Assembly: GCF_000716605.1 (NCBI RefSeq)
Contig: NZ_JNXE01000032.1
Coordinates: 1-64,000, forward strand
Source of the DNA: Streptomyces sp. NRRL F-525
Lineage (GTDB): Bacteria; Actinomycetota; Actinomycetes; Streptomycetales; Streptomycetaceae
DNA length: 64,000 bases
Reading direction: 5' to 3'
In this document: positions 28,076 to 36,970 of the stretch, piece by piece
How the letters are laid out: every line of letters starts with the position of its first letter
Position numbering within the stretch: position 1 is the first letter of the stretch
Notes under the pieces: model-generated
Seen by the model: the letters and a program-made list of their open reading frames with translations, nothing else
Database searches by the model: none
Told to the model about the DNA's origin: nothing
Made by a program: the position numbers and the translations under genes

Positions 28076-30048
28076 TGCCTCGGCTCAGCGATGCCACGCG
28101 CGGTCGCATCCTCTTCGGCGGTGACTACAACCCCGAGCAGTGGCCCGAGGAGACCTGGCACGAGGACGTCCGGCTGATGAAGGACGCCGGCGTCAACTCC
28201 GTCACCCTCGGCGTCTTCTCCTGGGCCAGGCTCGAACCCGAGCCGGGGGCAATGGAGTTCGGCTGGCTCGATCGCCTGATGGACCTCATGCATGACAGCG
28301 GCATCGGCGTCGTCCTCGCCACGCCCACCTCCTCCCCGCCGCCGTGGCTCGGCCGACTCCACCCGGAGACGCTCCCCCGCGACGCGGACGGCCGTATCGA
28401 ATGGTGGGGCGGACGGCAGCACTTCTCGCACTCCAGCGCCGTCTACCGCCACCACGCCGCCGCCATCACCGAGGCCCTGGCCGCCCGTTACGCCGGTCAC
28501 CCCGCGCTCACGATGTGGCACATCAACAACGAGTACTGCACCTTCGACTACGGCGACGAGGCCGCCGTCGCCTTCCGCCGCTGGCTGCGCGCGAAGTACG
28601 GCACGCTGGACGCCCTCAACTCGGCCTGGGGCACGGCCTTTTGGAGCCAGGGCTACGACTCCTGGGACGGCGTCCTGCCGCCGCGTCACGCCCATTACCT
28701 CAACAACCCCACCCACGTGCTCGACTTCCGGCGCTTCACCTCCGACATGCTCCTGGAGTGCTACACCGCCGAGCGCGACATCGTCCGCCGGTACACCCCG
28801 CACCTCCCGGTCACCACCAACTTCATGCCGATGTGGGTGGGGCAGGACGGCTGGCGCTGGTCCGAGGAGGAGGACGTCGTCTCGGTCGATCTGTATCCGG
28901 ATCCGCGCGATCCGCTCGGTGCCCAAAGTGCCGCTCTCGTCCAGGACTTGACCCGTTCCCAGGCGCACGGCGGTCCCTGGATGCTCATGGAGCAGGCCGC
29001 CGGACCCGTCAACTGGCGTGGCGTGAACCACCCCAAGCCGCGCGGCCTCAACCGCCTCTGGTCCCTCCAGGCAGTGGCCCGTGGCGCCGACGCCGTCTGC
29101 TACTTCCAGTGGCGTCAATCCCGGCAGGGCGCCGAGAAGTTCCACTCCGGGATGCTCAGCCATGCGGGGGAGCGGGGCCGCACCTTCCAGGAGGTGAAGC
29201 AGCTCGGCGCGGAACTCGCCCGGATCGGCGGCGAGGTGACGGACACTCACATCACCGCCGACATCGCGATCCTGCATGACTGGAACGCCTGGTGGGCCGG
29301 CGCGCAGGACGGCCGTCTCTCCACCGAGGTCGACTACCCGGACGTCTTCCGCGCCTGGCACCGCGCCCTCTGGGAGTCCCACCTCACCACCGACTTCGCC
29401 CACCCCGAACACGACCTGTCCGCCTACAAGTTGGTCGTCGTCCCGCAGCTCTACCTCCTCACGGACACCGCGATCGACAACCTCCTGGCGTACGTCCGCG
29501 ACGGCGGCACCCTGATCTCCGGCTTCCTCACCGGCATCGCCGACGAGGACGACCGGGTACGAACCGGCGGCATGGACGCCCGTCTCCGCGAGCTGTTCGG
29601 CATCCGCACCCTGCACGAGTGGTGTCCGCTGGACGCGGGGGAGATGGCGGAGTGCGAGGGGTTCCGCGGGACGCTGTGGTCCGAGGAGATCGAGGCGGAG
29701 GACGACGGCGTCGACGAGGTGATTCCCTACAAGGGCGGGGAGTTGGACGGCCTCCCCGCCGTCCTTCGCAGGGGCCGGTCCTGGTACGTCTCGACGCTCC
29801 CCGAACCGCACGCGCTGCGAGGCCTGCTCGCCCGTATCGCCACCGACGCGGGGGTGCGCCCGGTGCTCGCCGGGCTTCCGCCTGGCGTCGAGGCCGTGCG
29901 GCGCGGAGACCTCCTGTTCCTCCTCAATCACGGCCGCGAACCAGTCACCCTCGACCTCCCGGGTACCCACCGGGACCTGCTCACCGACACGACCGCCGAG
30001 GGCGAGATCACTCTCGGCCGTTACGGTGCGGCAGTGTTGCGCCCATGA
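28075..30048 (+). CDS. GH42 beta-galactosidase
   Basis: The 657-residue protein has the GH42 opening FGGDYNPEQWPEETW, acid/base Glu153 in WHINNEY and nucleophile Glu306 in WMLMEQAAG, followed by the trimerisation (A4 beta-gal) and C-terminal domains. No signal peptide is seen, so it works in the cytosol. In this operon it should remove terminal beta-galactose from xyloglucan side chains (the L side chain) after fucose is removed. It overlaps both neighbours by one to four bases, so GH74, GH42 and GH95 are translationally coupled. Confidence 0.93.
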   Translation: MPRLSDATRGRILFGGDYNPEQWPEETWHEDVRLMKDAGVNSVTLGVFSWARLEPEPGAMEFGWLDRLMDLMHDSGIGVVLATPTSSPPPWLGRLHPETLPRDADGRIEWWGGRQHFSHSSAVYRHHAAAITEALAARYAGHPALTMWHINNEYCTFDYGDEAAVAFRRWLRAKYGTLDALNSAWGTAFWSQGYDSWDGVLPPRHAHYLNNPTHVLDFRRFTSDMLLECYTAERDIVRRYTPHLPVTTNFMPMWVGQDGWRWSEEEDVVSVDLYPDPRDPLGAQSAALVQDLTRSQAHGGPWMLMEQAAGPVNWRGVNHPKPRGLNRLWSLQAVARGADAVCYFQWRQSRQGAEKFHSGMLSHAGERGRTFQEVKQLGAELARIGGEVTDTHITADIAILHDWNAWWAGAQDGRLSTEVDYPDVFRAWHRALWESHLTTDFAHPEHDLSAYKLVVVPQLYLLTDTAIDNLLAYVRDGGTLISGFLTGIADEDDRVRTGGMDARLRELFGIRTLHEWCPLDAGEMAECEGFRGTLWSEEIEAEDDGVDEVIPYKGGELDGLPAVLRRGRSWYVSTLPEPHALRGLLARIATDAGVRPVLAGLPPGVEAVRRGDLLFLLNHGREPVTLDLPGTHRDLLTDTTAEGEITLGRYGAAVLRP

Positions 30049-32288
30049 CCAGCGAACCCGCACCGGCCAGCCCTCCGGCCCCCGGCCCCGCGCACGCCAC
30101 CTGGGAGCCCCTCCCCGCCGCCCGCTGGGAGGACGCCTTCCTCAGCGGCAACGGCCACCACGGCGTCCTCGTGTTCGGCGATCCGAACGATGATCGCGTC
30201 ATCGTCACCCACCACACCCTCGTCCGCCCGAACGGCGCCGAACACGCCCGGCCCCCACACCTCGCCGCCGAACTCCCCGTGCTCCAGGCCCGGTTGCTCG
30301 CCGGCGACCTCGCCGCCGCCGAGAGCTTCACCGACGACCGCCCGCTCCAGTGGGTGCAGCCCTTCCACCCGGCGTTCCAGCTACGGCTGCGCAGGCCGTC
30401 CGGCGCGGCCGGGCGCGACTACCGCCGTACCGTCGACTTCGCCACCGGCGAGGTCACCGCCCGCTGCGACGACTGGCGCAGCCGCGTCTTCGTCTCCCGC
30501 GCCGACGACGTGATCGTCCAGCACATCACCGCACCGGACCTCACCCTCGACCTCGCCCAGGAGCACCAACTCCCGGGTGCGCCGACAGGGTTGGGCGTCG
30601 GCCACGGCACGCTCCTCACCTCCGACGGCGCCGTCCTCACCCTCCGCGTCCGCTATCCCGACAGCGACCGCGCGTACACCGGAGTCACCCTCGCCGTGGT
30701 CACCGGCGGTACGACACGGCTCACCTCGGCGGGAGTTCGGATCGCCGGGGCCGATGAGGTCCTCCTCCTCACCCGAGTCCGGCGCCACACCGGCGAGCTG
30801 GACGTCGTGGAAGAGACGCGCGCCCTACGGGAGTTGCTATCCGACGGGCAGCGGGCCTACGACGCGCTCCTCGACCGCCACCTCGCGCTTCACCGTACGG
30901 CTTACGCCCGCGTCGCCCTCGATCTCCATGCCGATGACGCCGAACGCGCCCTCCCCGGAAGCGAGTTGCTGAAGCGGTACCACAGCCCTGGCCTCCTCGA
31001 AAGGCTCTTCGCGGCCGGCCGGTATCACCTGCTCTCATCCAGCGGACTGTTCCCGCCCCGGCTCACCGGACTGTGGACTGGGGACTGGAACACGGCCTGG
31101 TCGGGGGCGTTCACCAACGACGCGAACCTCAACCTCCAGACCGCGTCCGCCGCGAGCGCGGACCTTCCCGAAGTCGCGGACGCCCTCGCCTCCTTGATCC
31201 ACCGTCAGCTGGACGACTGGCGGGAGAACGCCCGTGCCGTCTTCGGTGCCCGGGGTGTCGTCGCGCCCGCGCACACCGACGGCGAGTCCGGGCTGTCGTA
31301 CCACTTCAGCCGGGAGTACCCGCTGCACCTCTGGACCGCTGGCGCCGACTGGCTGCTCAAGCCGCTTGTCGACCACGACGAGACGCGCGGTGCACGTGAT
31401 CCGCGTACCGCCGCCGTGCTGGCCGAAGTCGCCCTGTTCTACGAGGACTTCCTCAGCCGCAGTGACCCCGAAGGAAACCTGGTCGTCGTCCCCTCGTACT
31501 CGCCCGAGAACCGTCCCGCGAACGCCAGCGCCAGTTGGGGCGCGATCAACGCGGCGATGGACCTCTCCGCGGCCCGGCACGCACTCCACACGGCCGTCGC
31601 CTATCACCCGGGTACGCCAGAGGCCCTCCGCTGGCTTGCGCTCGCCGACCGGCTGCCGCCGCACCGGGTCAACTCCCAGGGCGCGCTTGCCGAATGGGCC
31701 TGGCCGGGCCTCGACGACACCTACGACCACCGTCATCTCAGTCACCTCTACGGGGTGTGGCCGCTCGACGAGATCAACCCGTACGACACCCCGCAGCTCG
31801 CCGCCGCCGCGCACCGCGCGCTCCAACTCCGGGGCGCCGAGAACGACTCCGCGCACGGGCATCTGCATCACGCGCTCGTCGCCGCCCGCCTCCGCGACGG
31901 CGAGCGGGTCGCGCACGCGCTCGGGCAGGTGCTCGACGGTGACTTCTTCCATGCCTCGCTGATGAGCGCGCACTACCCGAACCGGGACGTCTACAACGCG
32001 GACGCCGCGCACACCCTGCCCGGTGTGGTCGTCGAGGCGCTCGTGCAGTCGACCCCGGACCGGCTGGTCCTGCTGCCCGCGCTGCCGGCGGCGTATCCGC
32101 ACGGTCAACTCACCGGCGTACGCACGAGGTTCGGGGCGGAGGTCGATCTGAGCTGGACGCCCCACTCCGCCACGGCGCTGATCCGGCCGTCCCGAACCCA
32201 CCGCGTCGAACTCCGGACTTCCTCCGGCACGGAGCCGCTCGACCTCGTCGCCGGAGAAGACCGCGTCCTCACCCTGGGGGCGCGGTAG
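30045..32288 (+). CDS. GH95 alpha-L-fucosidase (or alpha-L-galactosidase)
   Basis: The 747-residue protein starts at ATG 30045 inside ATGA with the GH42 stop. Family features: an N-terminal beta domain with WEDAFLSGNGHHGVLVFG, the central helical barrel with RLTGLWTGDWN then TNDANLNLQT (paired Asn of the active site), SYSPENR containing the candidate catalytic Glu, and DDTYDHRHLSHLYGVWPL. GH95 enzymes release alpha-1,2-L-fucose, the terminal sugar of the xyloglucan F side chain. The protein is cytosolic by lack of signal peptide. A longer open frame upstream is a shadow over GH42. Confidence 0.87.
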   Translation: MTSEPAPASPPAPGPAHATWEPLPAARWEDAFLSGNGHHGVLVFGDPNDDRVIVTHHTLVRPNGAEHARPPHLAAELPVLQARLLAGDLAAAESFTDDRPLQWVQPFHPAFQLRLRRPSGAAGRDYRRTVDFATGEVTARCDDWRSRVFVSRADDVIVQHITAPDLTLDLAQEHQLPGAPTGLGVGHGTLLTSDGAVLTLRVRYPDSDRAYTGVTLAVVTGGTTRLTSAGVRIAGADEVLLLTRVRRHTGELDVVEETRALRELLSDGQRAYDALLDRHLALHRTAYARVALDLHADDAERALPGSELLKRYHSPGLLERLFAAGRYHLLSSSGLFPPRLTGLWTGDWNTAWSGAFTNDANLNLQTASAASADLPEVADALASLIHRQLDDWRENARAVFGARGVVAPAHTDGESGLSYHFSREYPLHLWTAGADWLLKPLVDHDETRGARDPRTAAVLAEVALFYEDFLSRSDPEGNLVVVPSYSPENRPANASASWGAINAAMDLSAARHALHTAVAYHPGTPEALRWLALADRLPPHRVNSQGALAEWAWPGLDDTYDHRHLSHLYGVWPLDEINPYDTPQLAAAAHRALQLRGAENDSAHGHLHHALVAARLRDGERVAHALGQVLDGDFFHASLMSAHYPNRDVYNADAAHTLPGVVVEALVQSTPDRLVLLPALPAAYPHGQLTGVRTRFGAEVDLSWTPHSATALIRPSRTHRVELRTSSGTEPLDLVAGEDRVLTLGAR

Positions 32289-32324
32289 CCACTCGCACCT
32301 CCCCCCACCCATGGAAGGGACACC

Positions 32325-33038
32325 ATGGCAACACGCAAGCAGGGCCGCGTACTTACGGCCGTTCTCGCCCCCGCACTCGCGCTCGGAGCCACCGTCGCGC
32401 TCGCGTCGGCCCCCGCTTCCGCCGCCGTCTGGAGCTCCTGCGACCAGTGGGGCACCACGACCCTGAACGGCTACACGCTCTACAACGACATCTGGGGCTC
32501 CGGCGCCGGCAGCCAGTGCATCTGGGCCAACTCCGGTACCAACTGGGGCGTCAACGCCAACCACCCCAACACCGGTGGTATCAAGGCCTATCCGAACGCC
32601 AAGAAGGTGATCAACAAGTCGATCACCTCGCTCGGTTCGCTGTCCAGCAGCTACAACGTCTCGGTCCCGTCGTCCGGCGCGTACAACACGTCGTACGACA
32701 TCTGGGACACCAACTACGACTACGAGATCATGCTCTGGATGAACAAGACCGGCGCCGTCGGCCCGCTCGGCACCTCGCAGGGCACCCTCACGCTGGGCGG
32801 TCACACCTGGACCGTCTACAAGGGCAACAACGGCGCCAACGACGTGTTCTCGTTCGTGCGCACCTCGAACTCCAGCTCCGGCACGGTCAACGTCCTGTCG
32901 ATCCTCAAGTGGATCAAGGACACCAAGGGCTGGTTCGGCAACGTGACCATCGGGGACCTGCAGTTCGGGTTCGAGATCACGTCCTCGTCCGGCGGGCTGG
33001 ACTTCACCACCAACAGCGAGAGCGTCAGCAGTAGTTGA
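32325..33038 (+). CDS. Secreted GH12 endoglucanase/xyloglucanase (1)
   Basis: The 237-residue protein has a signal peptide cut near ASAA (34) and a compact GH12 jelly roll. The LNGYTLYNDIWG segment is typical, nucleophile Glu134 lies in YDYEIMLWMN, and acid/base Glu217 in FGFEITSS. ATG 32325 follows GGAAGGGAC. GH12 enzymes cut beta-1,4-glucans including xyloglucan. It ends the long importer and hydrolase run and is followed by a hairpin terminator. A second, more diverged GH12 gene is at 36971. Confidence 0.92.
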   Translation: MATRKQGRVLTAVLAPALALGATVALASAPASAAVWSSCDQWGTTTLNGYTLYNDIWGSGAGSQCIWANSGTNWGVNANHPNTGGIKAYPNAKKVINKSITSLGSLSSSYNVSVPSSGAYNTSYDIWDTNYDYEIMLWMNKTGAVGPLGTSQGTLTLGGHTWTVYKGNNGANDVFSFVRTSNSSSGTVNVLSILKWIKDTKGWFGNVTIGDLQFGFEITSSSGGLDFTTNSESVSSS

Positions 33039-33054
33039 CCCACATGCAGGTCAG

Positions 33055-33429
33055 TCAGCCGCCCGGTCCTCGTACTCCGCGAGGGCCGGGCGGCGCCACG
33101 ACTAGGGCGGAGACCCAGCAGCCGAGCGCGGCCAGCACCAGGCCGAACACCGCCGGATTCACGTACCCGGGAACGGTGTCGGCGACGTAACTCCCGCCGT
33201 CCGACGTCTCGCAGACGAACCGGAGCGGGACGAAGTCCACCGAGTAGTCGGTGACGCTCTGGGCCTCCTTGTCGTACTGCCAGCCGGTCGTACGGCAGGG
33301 CCGCAGCGGCGACGAGTCGGTGCCGCCGTCCTCCGCCTCCAGCAGCGCGCCGAGGACGTGCAACAGACCCCAGAGATACAGGGCGAACGCGGCGAGGCCA
33401 GCAACGATGGCGAGCTTGCGTAACACCAT
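33055..33429 (-). CDS. Small membrane protein of unknown function
   Basis: I do not recognise the family. From ATG 33429 the product is 124 residues with two hydrophobic segments (about 4-27, VLRKLAIVAGLAAFALYLWGLL region, and about 97-115) and a Cys-containing extracytoplasmic loop between them (PCRTTGW, FVCETSDG). The frame is open to GTG 33501, giving 148 residues; neither start has a good ribosome site. It is convergent with GH12(1) and its last codons fall in the hairpin at 33058. It lies inside the xyloglucan locus but no role there is apparent. Confidence 0.55.
   Translation of the reverse strand: MVLRKLAIVAGLAAFALYLWGLLHVLGALLEAEDGGTDSSPLRPCRTTGWQYDKEAQSVTDYSVDFVPLRFVCETSDGGSYVADTVPGYVNPAVFGLVLAALGCWVSALVVAPPGPRGVRGPGG
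33058..33094. terminator. Hairpin terminator after GH12(1)
   Basis: GCCGCCCGGTCCTCG (33058-33072) pairs with CGAGGGCCGGGCGGC (33080-33094), 15 positions with one T-G wobble and a 7-base loop. There is no T-run. It lies 20 bases after the GH12 stop and overlaps the 3' end of the convergent small membrane gene. Confidence 0.75.
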
Positions 33430-33532
33430 CGGAGGAGTCCAGCAGAACAAGATCGGTACGGCTGTGACGGAGGCCACAGTTCCGCACAACGGAAGCGTCA
33501 CGGGCGCCCGCCCCCACCGGGCGCCCCGACCC

Positions 33533-35596
33533 CTACTCCGTCACCGGCAACGCCGCCCCGTCCCGCAGGAACAGCGGAATCCGGTCCAGCGGCGCGTCGA
33601 CCGTGACCGCCGTGCCGCCCTCGTACGTCTCGCCCGTCCACGCGTCCGTCCACCACGCGCCCGCCGGGAGATACGCCGTACGGACCGTGGCGCCCGCCGT
33701 CAGCACCGGCGCGACCAGCAGGTCCGGGCCGAAGAGGTACGCGTCGTCGACCGACCAACTCGCCGGGTCCGCCGGGAATTCGAGGAACAGCGGCCGCATC
33801 ACCGGCAGCCCCTCCTCGTGCGCGGCGCGCATCACGTCCAGGACGTACGGCTTCAGGCGCTCGCGCAGCCGCAGGTACTTCTCCAGGATCGGCAGGGCCC
33901 GATCGCCGTACGACCAGACCTCGTTGGGGCCGCCGGTCATGTCGGGGCCGAGCGGCATGCCCGGGTCGCGGAAGCCGTGCAGCCGCATCAGCGGGGACAG
34001 CGCGCCGAATTGGAACCAGCGGACCATGACTTCCTGGTACGCCGGGTCGTCCGGGTCGCCGCCGTGGAAGCCGCCGATGTCCGTGTTCCACCAAGGGATG
34101 CCGGAGAGCGCGGTGTTGAGGCCCGCGGCGATCTGGCGGCGCAGGGTCGGGAAGTCGGTTCCGATGTCGCCCGACCAGAGCGCGGCGCCGTGGCGCTGAC
34201 TGCCCGCCCACGCCGAGCGGTTGAGGGTGATGACCTCGTCGTCGCCGACGCCCTCGGCGCGCAACCCCTCAGCGAACGCACGGGAGTTCTCGGCCGGGTA
34301 CATGTTGCCGACCTCCAGGCCCGGGCCCGCCCAGTAGCGCAGGTTCTCCTGGAAGCCGGGCTTCAGCTCGGGCTCGCAGGCGTCCAGCCAGAAGGCCGTA
34401 ATGCCGTACGGGACAAGGTAGTTGTCGCGGATCTTCGACCACAGGAAGTCGCGGGCCTCGGGGTTCGTGGCGTCGTAGAAGGCCACCTGGACCGTCGACG
34501 CGACCCCCTTGTCCGGCCAGTCGGCGTGGGCCATCGGGCCGTACTGGGTGCCGATGAGGTAGCCGCGCTGTTCCAGTACGCCGTGGTTCTCGCTGAGGGG
34601 GGAGACGGAGGGCCAGACGCTGACCACCAACTTCACGCCCAGCTCGTCCAGTTCGCGGACCATGGCCGCCGGGTCGGGCCACTCGGCCGGGTCGAACTTC
34701 CAGTCGCCCAGGTGCGTCCAGTGGAAGAAGTCGCAGACGATGGCGGAGAGGGGGAGGTCCCGGCGCTTGTACTCCCTTGCCACGGCGAGGAGTTCGGCCT
34801 GCGTGCGGTAGCGCAGCTTGCACTGCCAGAAGCCCGCCGCCCACTTGGGGAGCATCGGCGTGCGGCCCGTCACCGCGCTGTAGCGGCGCTGGCCGTCGGC
34901 CGGGTCGCCCGCGGTGATCCAGTAGTCGATCTGCCGGGCCGAATCGGCCACCCAGCGCGTGCCGTTGCCGGCCAGCTCCACGCGGCCTATCGCCGGGTTG
35001 TTCCACAGCAGGGTGTAGCCGCGGCTGGAGACGAGCACCGGGATGCCGACCTCGGCGTTGCGCTGGACCAGGTCGAGGACCAGGCCCTTCTGGTCCAGCT
35101 TGCCGTGCTGGTGCTGCCCGAGGCCGTACAGCTTCTCGTCCTCGTACGCGGCGAAGCGCTGCTCCAGGCGGTGGTGGCCGTTGCCGACCGCTGTGTAGAG
35201 GCGCGAGCCGGGCCACCAGAAGTGGGCGCGGGCCTCGGCGAGGAGTTCGCTGGAGTCGTTGGTGCGCAGGAAGCGGATCAGGCCCTCGGCGTCGACCTCG
35301 ACCGTCAACTCGCCCACGGTCAGGGTCCCTTGACCGTCCTCGATCTTGACGCTCGCCTCGGTCGGCGGCGCCTCGTCGAGGAGCGCGCCCGGCAGCCCGT
35401 CGAGCAGCGGGCCGCCGAGCCGGGCCCTGACCCGTACCGCGTCCGGCCCCCACGGTTCGATCCGCAGGGTCTCCTGACGGCCGCTCCACTCCAGCGCGCC
35501 GTCCCGCTCACGGAAGGTGCCGACGGTGGGCGACGACTGCGCGAGGCTGACCGCACCCGCGCCCTGACTGATCTGGTTTTCGGCAGGCTGATTCAC
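33533..35596 (-). CDS. GH31 alpha-xylosidase-type enzyme
   Basis: The 687-residue protein has an N-terminal beta domain and a GH31 barrel with nucleophile Asp405 in FWLDACEPE and acid/base Asp477 in LWSGDIG. The FWLDACEPE and SAWAGSQRHG motifs are those of alpha-xylosidases as well as alpha-glucosidases. AGGAG precedes GTG 35596. No signal peptide. In this locus it should remove alpha-1,6-xylose from the non-reducing end of xyloglucan oligosaccharides, alternating with the GH3 enzyme. It lies 80 bases downstream of the LacI gene on the same strand, probably in one transcript. Confidence 0.87.
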   Translation of the reverse strand: MNQPAENQISQGAGAVSLAQSSPTVGTFRERDGALEWSGRQETLRIEPWGPDAVRVRARLGGPLLDGLPGALLDEAPPTEASVKIEDGQGTLTVGELTVEVDAEGLIRFLRTNDSSELLAEARAHFWWPGSRLYTAVGNGHHRLEQRFAAYEDEKLYGLGQHQHGKLDQKGLVLDLVQRNAEVGIPVLVSSRGYTLLWNNPAIGRVELAGNGTRWVADSARQIDYWITAGDPADGQRRYSAVTGRTPMLPKWAAGFWQCKLRYRTQAELLAVAREYKRRDLPLSAIVCDFFHWTHLGDWKFDPAEWPDPAAMVRELDELGVKLVVSVWPSVSPLSENHGVLEQRGYLIGTQYGPMAHADWPDKGVASTVQVAFYDATNPEARDFLWSKIRDNYLVPYGITAFWLDACEPELKPGFQENLRYWAGPGLEVGNMYPAENSRAFAEGLRAEGVGDDEVITLNRSAWAGSQRHGAALWSGDIGTDFPTLRRQIAAGLNTALSGIPWWNTDIGGFHGGDPDDPAYQEVMVRWFQFGALSPLMRLHGFRDPGMPLGPDMTGGPNEVWSYGDRALPILEKYLRLRERLKPYVLDVMRAAHEEGLPVMRPLFLEFPADPASWSVDDAYLFGPDLLVAPVLTAGATVRTAYLPAGAWWTDAWTGETYEGGTAVTVDAPLDRIPLFLRDGAALPVTE

Positions 35597-35676
35597 GAGA
35601 GGGCTCCTGTGAGGAGTGCAGACATGGCGGTGCCCTGGCGGCGGCACAGGGGTGGAGCTCTGAGGTCGGAAAAGGG

Positions 35677-36693
35677 TCAGGACGACGCGGCGGGCGCCGG
35701 ACCCGTGCTCGCCCGCATCGTCAACTCCGGTGTGATCAGCACGACTTCGTCGCTGCCGCGGCCGTCCAGCTTGGCCACCAGGTGCTCCACGGCGTAACGG
35801 CCCATCTCCTGCGCGGGGATGGCGACGGACGTCAGCCGCACCGAGGCCTGGGTGGCGACCTGGTCGGGGCAGACCGCGACCACCGACACGTCCTCCGGCA
35901 CGGCCCGGCCCTGCTGGCGCAGCAAGGCGAGCAGCGGCTCGACCGCCGACTCGTTCTGCACGACGAAGCCCGTGGTGCCGGGGCGCTCGTCGAAGATCCG
36001 GGCCAGGGTCGTCGTCATCGCGTCGTACCCGCCCTCGCACGGCCGGTGCAGCACCCGCAGGCCCAACTCCCGTGCGCGGGACCGGAGTCCGTCGAGGGTG
36101 CGCTCGGCGAAACCGGTGTGCCGCTCGTAGACCGCGGGGGCCTCGCCGATGACAGCGATGTCGTGGTGGCCGAGCTTGGCGAGGTGCTCGACGCACAGCG
36201 CGCCGGTCGCGCCGAAGTCGAGGTCGACGCAGGTCAGCCCGGTGGTGTCGGCGGGGAGGCCGATGAGTACCGAGGGTTGGTCGGTGCCGCGCAGCAACGG
36301 CAGCCGCTCGTCGTCGAGTTCGACGTCCATCAGGATCATCGCGTCGGCGAGCCCGCTGCCGGTGACCCGGCGCACCGCGTCGGGACCCTCCTCGCCGGTG
36401 AGCAGCAGGACGTCGTAGCCGTGCAGGCGGGCGGTGGTCGCCACGGCGATGGCGATCTCCATCATCACCGGCACGTACATGTCGGTGCGCAGCGGCACCA
36501 TCAGCGCGATGATGTTCGACCGGCTGCTGGCGAGGGCGCGGGCGCCCGCGTTCGGGTGGTAGCCCAGCTCGCGGATGCTCTGCTCGACCCGCTGCCGGGT
36601 GGCTCCGGAGATGGACCGCTTGCCGCTGAGGACATAGCTCACCGTGCTCGCCGAGACTCCGGCGTGCTGGGCGACCTCGGCGAGGGTGACCAT
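35677..36693 (-). CDS. LacI-family repressor of the xyloglucan locus
   Basis: The 338-residue regulator has an N-terminal LacI helix-turn-helix (LAEVAQHAGVSASTVSYVL), hinge helix (YHPNAGARALAS) and periplasmic-binding-protein-like effector domain with typical NIIALMVP and DDAMI-type stretches. I chose ATG 36693, preceded by TTGGAGAG; the longer open frame reads through operator DNA. The operator-like palindrome GTGAAGCGCTTCGA lies 18 bases upstream, suggesting autoregulation. It is likely to bind TCGAAGCGCTTCGA and to be released by a xyloglucan-derived oligosaccharide. The effector is inferred. Confidence 0.9.
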   Translation of the reverse strand: MVTLAEVAQHAGVSASTVSYVLSGKRSISGATRQRVEQSIRELGYHPNAGARALASSRSNIIALMVPLRTDMYVPVMMEIAIAVATTARLHGYDVLLLTGEEGPDAVRRVTGSGLADAMILMDVELDDERLPLLRGTDQPSVLIGLPADTTGLTCVDLDFGATGALCVEHLAKLGHHDIAVIGEAPAVYERHTGFAERTLDGLRSRARELGLRVLHRPCEGGYDAMTTTLARIFDERPGTTGFVVQNESAVEPLLALLRQQGRAVPEDVSVVAVCPDQVATQASVRLTSVAIPAQEMGRYAVEHLVAKLDGRGSDEVVLITPELTMRASTGPAPAASS

Positions 36694-36710
36694 CCAGCTC
36701 TCCAAGCTTT

Positions 36711-36724
36711 GTGAAGCGCTTCGA
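36711..36724. promoter_or_regulatory. LacI-type operator (copy 3, imperfect), lacI-type gene
   Basis: GTGAAGCGCTTCGA matches the perfect palindrome at 12 of 14 positions. It is 18 bases from the repressor start and would autoregulate the repressor and the GH31 gene behind it. Confidence 0.75.
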
Positions 36725-36799
36725 CAGTGCGCGTTGCTGACAAGGGCGGGTGAGGGTGGTTCGACATTAGCTTCAGGCGGTGTGGGTGTCCATAGGTTG

Positions 36800-36813
36800 T
36801 CGAAGCGCTTCGA
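36800..36813. promoter_or_regulatory. LacI-type operator (copy 4), divergent repressor / GH12(2) region
   Basis: Perfect TCGAAGCGCTTCGA, 76 bases from copy 3 centre-to-start and 157 bases before the second GH12 gene. It could serve GH12(2), or pair with copy 3 by looping. Confidence 0.8.
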
Positions 36814-36970
36814 CACTTTCTCGAAACACCGGGCTCGACTGCGCGGGAAACCCCGGCCCGGCGGGATTCTCCGTGCCGGGAAGGCAACCTCCGGGCGGGT
36901 CGGCGGCCACTGAGAGGTCGTAGCGGCCGCTGACGGGCCGTAGACGAACCGTCCCCCGGAAGGACCCCCG

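Noticed and set aside
29292..30044. Upstream extension of the GH95 frame
   Set aside because: It overlaps GH42 in another frame and shows only Arg/Pro-rich shadow sequence; the ATGA overlap gives a better start.
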